A DNA stretch of 64,000 nt from Acestrorhynchus altus (Eukaryota; Chordata; Actinopteri; Characiformes; Acestrorhynchidae). The stretch covers positions 3,147,280 to 3,211,279 of the forward strand of contig CM067525.1 in NCBI GenBank assembly GCA_034509495.1, read 5' to 3'. The position numbers and the translations under genes are program-made. Below are positions 55,301 to 64,000 of this stretch, piece after piece (position 1 is the first letter of the stretch; every line of letters starts with the position of its first letter). The notes under the pieces are model-generated. The model had not been told where the DNA came from, did not search any database, and was given only the letters and a program-made list of their open reading frames with translations.

Positions 55301-55690
55301 GAAATGTAGAATTAGATACGGCACCACATGCATCGGAAATCTTGGCCATGTTCCATGAGGTTCCAGGTTGAGTCTTCCAGGAATGTTAATCAAAAATGCT
55401 AATTACAATATTAGGACCACACCCCGACAGTTCTCTGATCCAGAGTGCTATTAATCGCCTACTCTCCTGCCCAGTCCTATAAAAAGCCAATAGAAAGGTC
55501 TAGTGTATTTAAAAACACTCGACCAATAGACAATATTTCTGTAGTCGTATGGATTTGGTCTATTTTTCCTTATGAACACAATATTCTGGTTCATACAATA
55601 TATTTGAATAGTATTGGATGTAAACACCGTATTAAGGTTTCTTTATGCAGCCCACACTTCAGTTCAGATCTTCACAGTAGTCTCCCAAAC
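55301..55690. other. No gene seen
   Basis: Non-coding; nothing recognised. Confidence 0.4.
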
Positions 55691-55692
55691 CT

Positions 55693-55800
55693 ACAGTACC
55701 AGTCAAAAGCTTGGACACACTTGATATTGGTTTTAAAATCATATCGTATAGTTTATCCTGCTTTGTTGGAGTAACAGCCTCCAGGAACTGTCCAGGGAAA
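55693..55800 (+). mobile_element. Tc1-type terminal repeat fragment
   Basis: CAGTACCAGTCAAAAGCTTG then GACACACTT is the terminal motif of a fish Tc1-like family; a related inverse end GTGTGTCCAAACTTTTGACT lies at 63799. Confidence 0.6.
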
Positions 55801-55814
55801 GATTTATACGAGGT

Positions 55815-56010
55815 TTGGGAGACGACCGTGCTCAACTGCTGGACTGAGAACAGTCCACCAACCAGAAATTTCCAGCTGACAGCATCCTGTGGGCAGCGTC
55901 CTGTGAGCACGGATGACCAACACAAACTGTGCAGAAACAGATGAGCTTCTGTCTCTGGCTTTACTTCAGCGATGTAGCAACGGCGGAGGGGATACCATGT
56001 TTAAACACTC
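55815..56010 (+). mobile_element. Foldback element, central fragment
   Basis: CTGCTGGACTGAGAACAGTC through CAAACTGTGCAGAAACAGAT, then TTTAAACACTCCAGCAGCAC. Internal shortening between. Confidence 0.8.
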
Positions 56011-56414
56011 CAGCAGCACTGCCGTGTCTACACTGCCGTGTAGGAACTACTTGTGATGTTCAACCAGCAGCTTCACAATACGACACCACAACCTAAACAG
56101 CATATAGAGCTGCGTGCACAGAGTAATGATGATCTGTGGCCTTCAGAGCTCAGCAAGGTTTACACATCATGTTCTACTAACCAGTTCCAGGTACCAGGTA
56201 GCAAAATTCCCTAATGGAAAGACAATGGTGGAGCAGAGTCAGTGGGAAAGTGCCACGGTTTCAAGCGAACGTTCAGAAAAGGGAATAAATGGCAAAACTC
56301 TACAAAGACTTGTATTTTTTTTTACTTTATTTTGCTTCTTTGTGAAAGCATTATTGAAGAAGTTCATACTTCTGTGTGATGCAGATAAGTAGAAAGCAGA
56401 GAAATTGACTGCAG
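56011..56414. other. No gene seen
   Basis: Non-coding; a 92-codon plus frame lacks a domain. Confidence 0.4.
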
Positions 56415-56418
56415 GTGT

Positions 56419-56461
<43 letters not shown>
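56415..56461. repeat. (GT)n microsatellite
   Basis: About 22 GT units. Confidence 0.95.
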
Positions 56462-56463
<2 letters not shown>

Positions 56464-56659
56464 GTTCAAAAAGAGCGGAAGAGTGAAAGTAAATGTTAAA
56501 ATTATCATATTGAAGAACATCTCGGAACCCAGAGATTCATTCCGACTCCTGTGGTTCAGCTCTGTAAAATCATTTCCAGGAAGCGAAAGGCCTCTTAAAT
56601 GCTGAACATGATTAGAAACTATTATACAAAACCTCCTGAAACAAGCACAAAAGAGCTCA

Positions 56660-57034
56660 AACAGTTATTCTCAACGCTGCAGTGACACTGACCAATCACC
56701 AATCAGAACCGTCCAGCCGACAGCGTCCTGTGAGCAGCGTCCCGTGAGCACTGATGAAGGACTAGAGGACGACCAACACAAACTGTGCAGAAACAGATGA
56801 GCGTCTGTCTCCGACTTTACATCTGCAAGGTGGAGACACTCGGTAGGAGTGTCTCATAGGGTGGACAGTGAGTGGACACAGTGTTTAAACACTCCAGCAG
56901 CACTGCTGCACTCATATCACTGCAACACACACTAACACACAACCATGTCAGTGTAGTTGCTGTGCTGAGAATGACCCACCTCCTGTAAAATACCTGCTCC
57001 TGGTGATCCTGTGAGGTCCTGACCATTGAAGAAC

Positions 57035-57036
<2 letters not shown>
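56660..57036 (+). mobile_element. Foldback element, large right part
   Basis: AGCCGACAGCGTCCTGTGAG through CAAGGTGGAGACACTCGGTA, AACACTCCAGCAGCACTGCT and CATTGAAGAACAGGGTG. The left arm is lost, and the outer end has been replaced by a (GT)n expansion starting inside the GGGTG motif. Confidence 0.9.

Positions 57037-57110
<74 letters not shown>
57037..57110. repeat. (GT)n microsatellite inside foldback end
   Basis: About 36 GT units beginning at the foldback terminus. Confidence 0.95.
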
Positions 57111-57113
<3 letters not shown>

Positions 57114-57327
57114 GTAAAGTACCAAATCTTGGACCCTGGCAACAGCATTTTACCCATCCTCCAGGATCTGCCCCTGGGTCGCCCTCCCCACCTCAATATA
57201 TGTCATATTTACATTTGATGCATTCAGGTTAAAATGATGAGGCAGATTTCTGCTGCTGTTTGATTGATGACGGCAATCAGAACAGAGCTCATGAACCAAA
57301 ATGAGTCTTAAAGGAAGTAAGACTGGA

Positions 57328-57362
57328 GTATTAAGTATTAAGTATTAAGTATTAAGTATTAA
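57328..57362. repeat. (ATTAAGT)n heptamer array
   Basis: Five copies of a 7-bp unit. Confidence 0.9.
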
Positions 57363-57485
57363 ATACAGCCTCTTTCATTCTATGGGATAAAAATGGTCTC
57401 GGAAAATGAATTCGAACCACTTTGGTTCCTGAACCCACACAACCATAATACATGGACCTCTGGGAAAGAAAGAAATACGCAACTG

Positions 57486-57490
<5 letters not shown>

Positions 57491-57555
<65 letters not shown>
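57491..57555. repeat. (GT)n microsatellite
   Basis: About 32 GT units. Confidence 0.95.
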
Positions 57556-57557
<2 letters not shown>

Positions 57558-57679
57558 TGAGGGTATAAAAGGTAACTTTCCCATTGGTGCCATGCTGTTG
57601 CTATGGATACCTGTTCAGTAGAGATTCAATGGCACAGGTAGAAGGTGGAGCAAACATGCACACAGCTTAACTATGCTTC

Positions 57680-57682
<3 letters not shown>

Positions 57683-57750
<68 letters not shown>
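57683..57750. repeat. (CA)n microsatellite
   Basis: About 34 CA units, complementary to the (GT)n 130 bp upstream, so the two could form a hairpin. Confidence 0.95.
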
Positions 57751-57755
<5 letters not shown>

Positions 57756-57809
57756 GATTTACAGCGAACAACATACTCATGTGAGTGTATCACACATGAT
57801 AGTAATATA

Positions 57810-58260
57810 CATCAATCAGCCATAACATTAACACCTGCCTAGTATTATGTTGGGATGTTGGTGGTGTTGTCTGATGTCCTCACAGGATCACGCAGGTTTG
57901 TGGCGGTGGAGCGGTTGGATGCCAATGTTTAAGGAAGCTCCCATGTTTATGTTCCTTCTGGTTCTCTCCTTAGTTTGGCTGTTATAGTCAGATCTGCCGG
58001 AGTCACTCGCCACACTCTGGCAATGTTTACGTTCTCTGTTCTCCATAAATCTAAACACCAACTAATTACATCTCTCCACCTTTTCTGAGTCAATGATGCC
58101 CCACCGGCCCAGGCTGATGAAAGGCTAACCTTGAGCTCCTCTGCCCCATCTGAGAAGAACTCCCCTAACTGTCCATGAGTAGTTTGACCAGAGGAGGAGG
58201 GGTCCCCCCTTGTGAACGTGGTTCCTCTCAAGGTTTCTTCCTCCAGCTCCACCCTGCTGT
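57810..58260 (+). repeat. Dispersed fish repeats
   Basis: Begins with CAATCAGCCATAACATTAAC (transposon end also seen at 26925). Further on lie GGAGGAGGGGTCCCCCCTTG and GTTCCTCTCAAGGTTTCTTC, the latter a phrase of a very common fish interspersed repeat. They are probably two different elements; the borders are not resolved. Confidence 0.5.
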
Positions 58261-58389
58261 TGGTTCACTAGTTGTCCTTCCTTCGAGCACTTTTGGTAGG
58301 TCCTGACCACTACAGCCTGGGAACACCCCACAGACCTGCCTGTTGTTTGGAACCTGGGTCCTGACCCAGGTTTTCAGGTTGTGGCACCT

Positions 58390-58490
58390 ATTTCTGTTGG
58401 TGGAAATGTGTTGAATGGTTCAAAAGTACATTTGCCAACTGGAATGGAACCTGTTTCTTTCAGTTAACAGCTTTCGAGCCCCACCCATTT
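58390..58490 (+). repeat. Partner of the 5.4-kb dispersed repeat
   Basis: CTGTTGGTGGAAATGTGTTG then AATGGTTCAAAAGTAC, as at 5392-5430. Confidence 0.65.
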
Positions 58491-59625
58491 GAGTTGTCTG
58501 TAGTGTGCCCATCTCGAAATATACGCACTTTGACAAACATCATTCTTGTGGTTTTTGTTCATTTAAGCAAATTACTGCTCTACTAATCGACTGCAGGAAA
58601 ACAGGAAACACTTGACCCTAATTCTCCCTGTAGTTTTTAAAATTACAGTCCCAAATATAGCAAGATTGTCATGTTCTCCAGTTTTCATGGTAGCCTGTGG
58701 CTATAAATGTAAAGGATTGCACTGAAGTGCATGTTTTTCCAGCATGTTTCAGTCCTCAGTACATCGTTACACTCTTGCTGCACTCTTAGCCTAAGGGAAT
58801 GAAGGACGGCATGTCCATTATAACAGTCAAAAACAGGATTCCATGCTGTCATACAAAAAACAGCCAGTATATACATAGACATACATATATAGTACAAAAA
58901 TTCACTAATTGCCAAATTAATTAAATCCCAGTTTAAATGCCCACATTATTTTTTATTATGAAAATATACATGGAAGTAACCATGGAGACAGATAATGTGC
59001 AACTATATACACATTGTTGACAACTTTAATACCGAAGGAAAACAGGGAGCAGTGCAGGTGTATGAATGGGTGTGGTGCAACATGGAAACCAGGAGTGTTG
59101 GAGGGCCCTAACGAGGGAGTCGCGAGGGAAGCAGAAATGGGAACGTAACTATGGAAATGTGTTTGCATCATCGTAACAAACAAAGGGCATCTGTCGTGTA
59201 GTGCAGGGTGTGGTGGAGCAGGGTACATGGATGGATCATAAACATGGAAACGGCTGTCCTGTATCCATGAAAATTGGGGTGGCGTTACCATGGTAACCCA
59301 CCGATCCACGTATTAATGATGTAATTGTAGGCGAGATGGATTTGATCAGTTATAGATTGGTTCAGTGTGAATGAATACCTCCATCATATCCGATATTTTT
59401 GCGTGGTGGTGTGATCATGTTGATATGTTTAGTCAGTGATGTGCTAATATATAACAGACCCTGACAGACCCCATCTGGACCGCTATCTGGACCAGTCTGC
59501 CGAGAGACAACAGAGACAAACAGAGAGTTTAAGGAAACCGGAAGCTTCTGACATTAAGGCCTGATGCAATATTGTGTTAGAGCTAGATCAATACAGACAC
59601 CTTCATCAAGCCCCAGTGGACATAA
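58491..59625. other. No gene seen
   Basis: About 1.1 kb of non-coding sequence. The 117-codon minus frame (58956-59309) has no domain. ACCATGG/CATGGAAAC words recur (59090-59290), suggesting an old repeat. Confidence 0.4.

Positions 59626-59628
<3 letters not shown>

Positions 59629-59685
<57 letters not shown>
59629..59685. repeat. (CA)n microsatellite
   Basis: About 28 CA units. Confidence 0.95.
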
Positions 59686-59686
<1 letters not shown>

Positions 59687-59779
59687 AAGATCCACTCAAA
59701 ACAAAACAATCATCAACCCTCTGGAGGAAGTTCAGAAACATTCCGGTGCCTCCGGATTGAAGGGTCCTCATTTGTGCGC

Positions 59780-59997
59780 TAATTGTGGTTGTCCATTAAT
59801 ACTTAAAGGTGAGGGGCTTTGCTGGGGAGGGGGCTCCCACAGTTTTTAATTACAATTTTTAACAGCTGAGATGACACCAAATTACCATAATAGCCGGCCG
59901 TGCTGCCTTCAGAATAATGGTTACAGAGTTGTGTTTGTTTACCCTGAAAGGATTAATTATCTTTCCATAATTTGCCCCATCCTACACACACACACAA

Positions 59998-60030
<33 letters not shown>

Positions 60031-60110
60031 CAAAGTCCTGTAATCATCACAAAACAAAAGGCTGCCCTTAGGGCAGCATTAATCCAGCTGTAGAGCCGTT
60101 AGCTGCAACT
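59780..60110. promoter_or_regulatory. Candidate conserved non-coding block
   Basis: Clean sequence interrupted by a (CA)n at 59984-60033. It has CCATTAATACTTAAAGG, GTTTTTAATTACAATTTTTA, AAAGGATTAATTATC and GCATTAATCCAGC, giving a high density of ATTA homeodomain cores. Confidence 0.45.
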
Positions 60111-60111
60111 G

Positions 60112-60112
<1 letters not shown>

Positions 60113-60161
<49 letters not shown>
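60113..60161. repeat. (CT)n microsatellite
   Basis: About 24 CT units. Confidence 0.95.
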
Positions 60162-60167
<6 letters not shown>

Positions 60168-60738
60168 GTGTTTAATTTTCTTTCTACCTATCTCTTACTT
60201 TTATAGTGCTATTATGAAATTCAATTTTGGGAGGATGAACATGCCTGAAGCCCCTCCACCTAATCCGACCAATAAATTCCACCTCTGTCCTCCTCACATG
60301 TCCACGGCAGTCCTCGCAACCCTGACATCCCATCTTCTCCCTTTTAACACTGTCCTCCATCATCCCCGGCTCCATTTTTCAGAAGGGGGAATGGCTTCCT
60401 TAAGCAGAAGCCATCCGAACTCCAGACGTCCTCTCAAATCATCGGAGGCAGGAGGCATGGTCCAATCTATACTTTGTTTATGGTCGAGCTGGACAATATG
60501 GCCAAAATGTATCATGTAGTTCTTTAATTTTAGTCAATACAATATTCCAATATCAATATGAACAATAAAATAGCCACGGAAAACTGCCATGGATGACCAC
60601 AACAGTCTGTACCTGCAAACTTCTGAAAACTGAAGTTGAAGTCGAAACCTCCTCCTATAAAACTATACTATTTTAGAGTCTATTGTACTTTAGAGACGGG
60701 AGGAGATGGTAATGTGTTTTTTCGTAAAGCAGAATCTA
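60162..60738. other. No supported gene
   Basis: The 117-codon plus frame (60166-60519) lacks a domain. GAGCTGGACAATATGGCC near 60486 resembles a degraded hAT-MITE end. Confidence 0.4.
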
Positions 60739-60740
60739 AG

Positions 60741-60773
60741 TGTGTGTGTGTGTGTGTGTGTGTGTGAGTGTGT
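60741..60773. repeat. (GT)n microsatellite
   Basis: About 16 GT units. Confidence 0.9.
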
Positions 60774-60894
60774 TTACAGCTCAAACCCCTAATTTTCACT
60801 GGGAGTGTCTTGTTTTTTTGCTCCTGAAAGGCAGTGAATGCATTAATAACAGTAATAACAGTATGCATGACTGCAGTTTGTGTTTGACGTGTTG

Positions 60895-61665
60895 TTTCCC
60901 CTGTGTTTAGCTTGAATTCCAACAAATAACCCAGTGCTTATTTAGCCACAGCGTAATTAAATCATAGCATGACAGTGTATTACGCCTGCAGCCTTGCTTG
61001 CACTACAAAAATGCATCCTAAAACTGACTGTAATAATGAATATTATAAAATAATTCCCAATAAATGTACAAATTGGGTTTTTCACGGCTTGACCAGGTTT
61101 CCAAAATCAATTGGAGTCTCCGGATTGGCCGTTGATTGGGTTTACCTGTGTCATCACTCATGGACATTTCAGCTCTTCATCCATATTTAGATGAAAGTGC
61201 CAGCAGCTCTCATCACCTGGATAACAAACTCACACTCAGATGAGTTTACCGATATCAAATTTGGCTTCGGAATAGATTACAACATCCCACTCAGCCCTGT
61301 TTTGCCCTTTTGTCACTGTGTCAAATGATTGTCTCAGCGTTTCTATGCACAGTTCAATTACATTTCATCTTCATAAATAGTGCAATTTGGTTGCAGTCGG
61401 GGGTCCAAAACGATGTCAAAGTTTTAAGTGTAAAGCAGATCACTATATTCAATCAAATTAATGATTCGTTTCGCAGATGAAGCTATTCCATTGGGTAAAC
61501 AGTCCCCGTTCGCCTCTAATGTTTGCTGAATTTCTGAGTGTTAAATGTGCTTGATTGTCTCCGATTAAAAATTAATCACCAGCCAGCCAGCAGTTTTCAA
61601 ACAGAGCTCAATAAAAAGCCTGGGAAAAGATGAAAATGGGGGAGGCGGGGAGGGGGGATCTTCCC
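60895..61665. promoter_or_regulatory. Largest candidate conserved non-coding block
   Basis: About 770 bases with no identifiable repeat, balanced composition and dense homeodomain-type words: GCGTAATTAAATCATAG, CAAATTAATGATTCG and GATTAAAAATTAATCACC. Also CACCTGGATAAC (E-box) and CCGGATTGGCCG (CCAAT core on the minus strand). There is no open frame with coding character. This is typical of a vertebrate developmental enhancer, not proven here. Confidence 0.5.
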
Positions 61666-61779
61666 TGACTCCCAACATATCCACAGAAGCTCACTTTCTT
61701 TCCGTAATATGTTCTAATGTAAGATTGCAATCTCTAATTAAGACCCTCTTTAAGATTTAAAACATAGACAACATGCTCG

Positions 61780-62420
61780 TAACATGCTTACGTTGTATAA
61801 CGCATTGCGTTGACAGTGCCAGGCAAAAACGGCGATCTGTGGGGTCCAAATGACACAAATATCACTGGACTGTGAGAAACAGGATGGTCATTCCAACACA
61901 AAGAAGCCTGGAATGCTCTGGGCTAGAACCATATTATCTTTAGCAATGAATCCTGGTCTTGTTTGGGACCCAACGAGGGCTTCAAATATGGAGGCCTTGT
62001 GGTGAGCACTTCAATCTTGCCTTTAGTGTGGAGTACCACACTGCCCCAACTGCTGGTGTGATGATCGGGGTAGTCATTGCATACAACAGTCGGTCACCCC
62101 TTGAAGTGATATGAGGGACACCGACAGCTAAGTGATATGTGCAGGACATTCTGTGACCACATGGCAGGGCTTCCAACTGGTGTTTTCAGCAGGATAATGC
62201 TCCCACACACAGCAAGGCTTTCCCAGGAATGTCTCAGACAGATTCACACCTATGAGTGTGCAGGATCTATGGGCCCAGATGCTACATGTGCTACATGTCA
62301 AATGGTATCTCGTCTTATATCCAGGCTGGAGGCCCAACAGTATCCTTTCAATTGTACAGTTTCAATCCATTCCAACTCTTTCTTGGTGCATTATTTTATT
62401 GTCAGTGGGAGCATTTGTTT
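61780..62420 (+). mobile_element. Tc1 transposon (lineage B), catalytically dead
   Basis: First catalytic block reads IIFSNESWSCLG (61938 onwards), with Asn where active transposases have Asp. The second block reads VFQQDNAPTHSKAF near 62180. The intervening sequence is shortened. Frames shift between the two blocks. Three other lineage B copies lie at 29.1, 34.2 and 63.3 kb. Confidence 0.75.
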
Positions 62421-62580
62421 GGGCATCAGTCTAGTATCTCCTATTGTAAACTAATGAAGCACAAGTCAGTCAGTAAACATCTCTTGGCTGATCAGATGAA
62501 TCTGGAGTAAGTGATTAATCATGCTCATTTTTGATTTTGATCTTCATTTCTGTCATTTTTCATTTCTCAAAGCTCTTGTT
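62421..62580. other. No gene seen
   Basis: Non-coding flank of the Tc1 relic. Confidence 0.4.
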
Positions 62581-62915
62581 CTCGTGGGCCATATCTGCAG
62601 CTTCTAAGCGCTTCTATGAAGTGTTATCCAGCTCACTGTCATCTGAATCAATCAGCTCAGATCAGATGTGGTGGTTGTAACTGTGCTACATCTTTTCTGT
62701 CAAATCAAATCAAAGGATATCATCCTCAGGCGGCGTAGAGTCCCTCAGTAATGACTTTCTGCCTGACTGATGGTAATTAAGCATCTTCTCTAAGCATCTA
62801 AACCCCTCAGACCTGCTCTAAGTGTGGATCTCACTTCCGCTCTTACAAAGCTTCGGGTTCTTCCAGGAGTGCCATTACCAGTGAATGGTGGCTCTGGATT
62901 GCAGAAGCCCTCCAG
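62580..62915. promoter_or_regulatory. Possible conserved non-coding block
   Basis: Repeat-free; GATGGTAATTAAGCATC and AATCAATCAGCTCAG. Weaker than the 60.9-kb block. Confidence 0.3.
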
Positions 62916-63289
62916 AACGTGTCACACGGATGTATTTTTCCAGCACTTCTGTTTGCTGAAGGACGTTTTTATGGAAGCCAAGAGGTTATAAGAAGAAATC
63001 ACTCGCACTTAGCCATCCGTGCTTTCCTTACAATGCATTCTTTGGTTGGACCAGCTTTTCAGAGCACTAGTAAAAATTCCATTCAGTCGGAAGAAGGCTT
63101 TGTCAAAATATCTACTGGCATTGTCTGTTTATAATGGAGCTCAAGGTTCGAATGGAACAGCAAAGCAACTGCCCCTCCACAATATCTATAGGAGGGTAAA
63201 TGCTACTTTGGCCTAGAAAATAATACACTCATTGGCAGATGGAATTCAAGATGGTTTCAAGACTTGTCAGTTGTGTCTCAGGTAGATAT

Positions 63290-63790
63290 GTAAATGAGTA
63301 CAGGTGTGGTCTGACTAGACACCGGGTCTAAAGTGCTTCCGCTATAAAAAAGGCTTTCAGAGGCTACTTTTGGGTAGTTTACCCCTTGGTGAGACATTGT
63401 TGGCTGCTAGACATGCCTCTACAAGGGACTCAAAGACATTTTACCCAGTTGACAGACATTGAGTGGGGTCGCCATGGTTGTTTCAACGAATTGCTGCCAT
63501 CGAGGTTACTCTGTTTACAAGCAAGTTTGTTTGCAGTCATGTCGCATGTTCTTTAGAAAAGGTTCTATTTTGGATCTAACGATGGTCAGATTTGAGTATG
63601 GAGGCCTTGTGGTGAGCACTTCAATCCTACCTTTGCTGTGGAGTGACACACTGCTCCAACTACTGGTGTGATGATCTGGAGATCCATCGCATGCAACAGT
63701 GGGTCGCCCCTAGTGTTGATATGTGCAGGACTACATTACATTCACACATGTCGTTCCAACAACTCCTTCTTGGTGAGTTAAGGGTTGAAG
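63290..63790 (+). mobile_element. Tc1 transposon (lineage B), 5' half
   Basis: Contains the 5' leader (TATAAAAAAGGCTTTCAGAG then GCTACTTTTGGGTAG, the inverse of 29500-29530). The N-terminal coding start MPLQGTQRHFTQLTDIEWGR is at 63414 onwards, the presumed transposase start. The frame breaks, and a jump leads to GTATGGAGGCCTTGTGGTG (63596), which also occurs at 61987 in the other lineage B copy. An internal deletion removed the middle. Confidence 0.75.
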
Positions 63791-63794
63791 AGTG

Positions 63795-63840
63795 TAGGTG
63801 TGTCCAAACTTTTGACTCTCAACTGAGCTGCCGTGGTTGT
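63795..63840 (-). mobile_element. Tc1-type terminal repeat fragment
   Basis: GTGTGTCCAAACTTTTGACT is the inverse of the terminal motif at 55693. Confidence 0.6.
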
Positions 63841-64000
63841 GGCAGGGACATGCTCATGTCCTCAGCCCTTCTTCTCCATCCTTTCCCACCTGAAGCGCTT
63901 TAAACACCTGGCCTAATTCTGCCACATCCACTACCTGCTCTAGTCCACACTGCTTAATTGATGGATGAGGGAGCTGCAACTGTGGCAACCATCATTACAC
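63841..64000. other. No gene seen; right edge
   Basis: Non-coding to the end of the window. Confidence 0.4.

Overview
This is vertebrate nuclear DNA, most probably from a teleost fish. The evidence is the density of long (CA)n, (CT)n and (TTA)n microsatellites, the two CpG-island promoters with eukaryotic splice donors, and a set of dispersed repeats typical of ray-finned fish: several Tc1/mariner lineages, a hAT MITE whose ends read GGGCTGCAC, a foldback element with roughly 200-bp arms, and non-LTR retrotransposon remnants. I lean towards an otophysan fish (characin, catfish or cyprinid group) from the repeat families, but this is inference. There are no bacterial-type genes and no operons. 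No complete protein-coding host gene can be supported, and nearly all open frames are short, repeat-driven or transposon-derived.

Layout. Positions 1-9600 are probably intronic or intergenic sequence with scattered Tc1, hAT-MITE and simple repeats. Positions 9650-10310 form a CpG island with CCAAT boxes, two E2F-type sites and a strong splice donor on the minus strand, so it looks like the promoter and first exon of a gene running leftwards. Positions 10310-14230 hold repeats, including a 41-bp minisatellite with higher-order structure. Positions 14230-14790 form a second CpG island, again better explained by leftward transcription (CCAAT, then a TTTATAAA box, then a donor at 13984). Positions 14800-15640 are an extreme pyrimidine tract. 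From 16 kb to 64 kb no exon is convincing: the sequence is a mosaic of transposon relics, microsatellites and minisatellites, interrupted by clean blocks with the look of conserved non-coding regulatory DNA (28.8, 31.3, 35.6, 41.1, 44.1, 45.4, 50.8, 53.2, 55.1, 59.8, 60.9 and 62.6 kb). A 198-base assembly gap lies at 49070-49267.

Overall, the window reads as the 5' flank of one or two leftward genes beside a gene-poor regulatory landscape. I found no convincing new biological system. The points most worth checking are the E2F-rich leftward promoter, the second island's possible alternative promoter, the conserved-looking blocks, the abundant foldback family, and several tandem arrays with regular internal structure.
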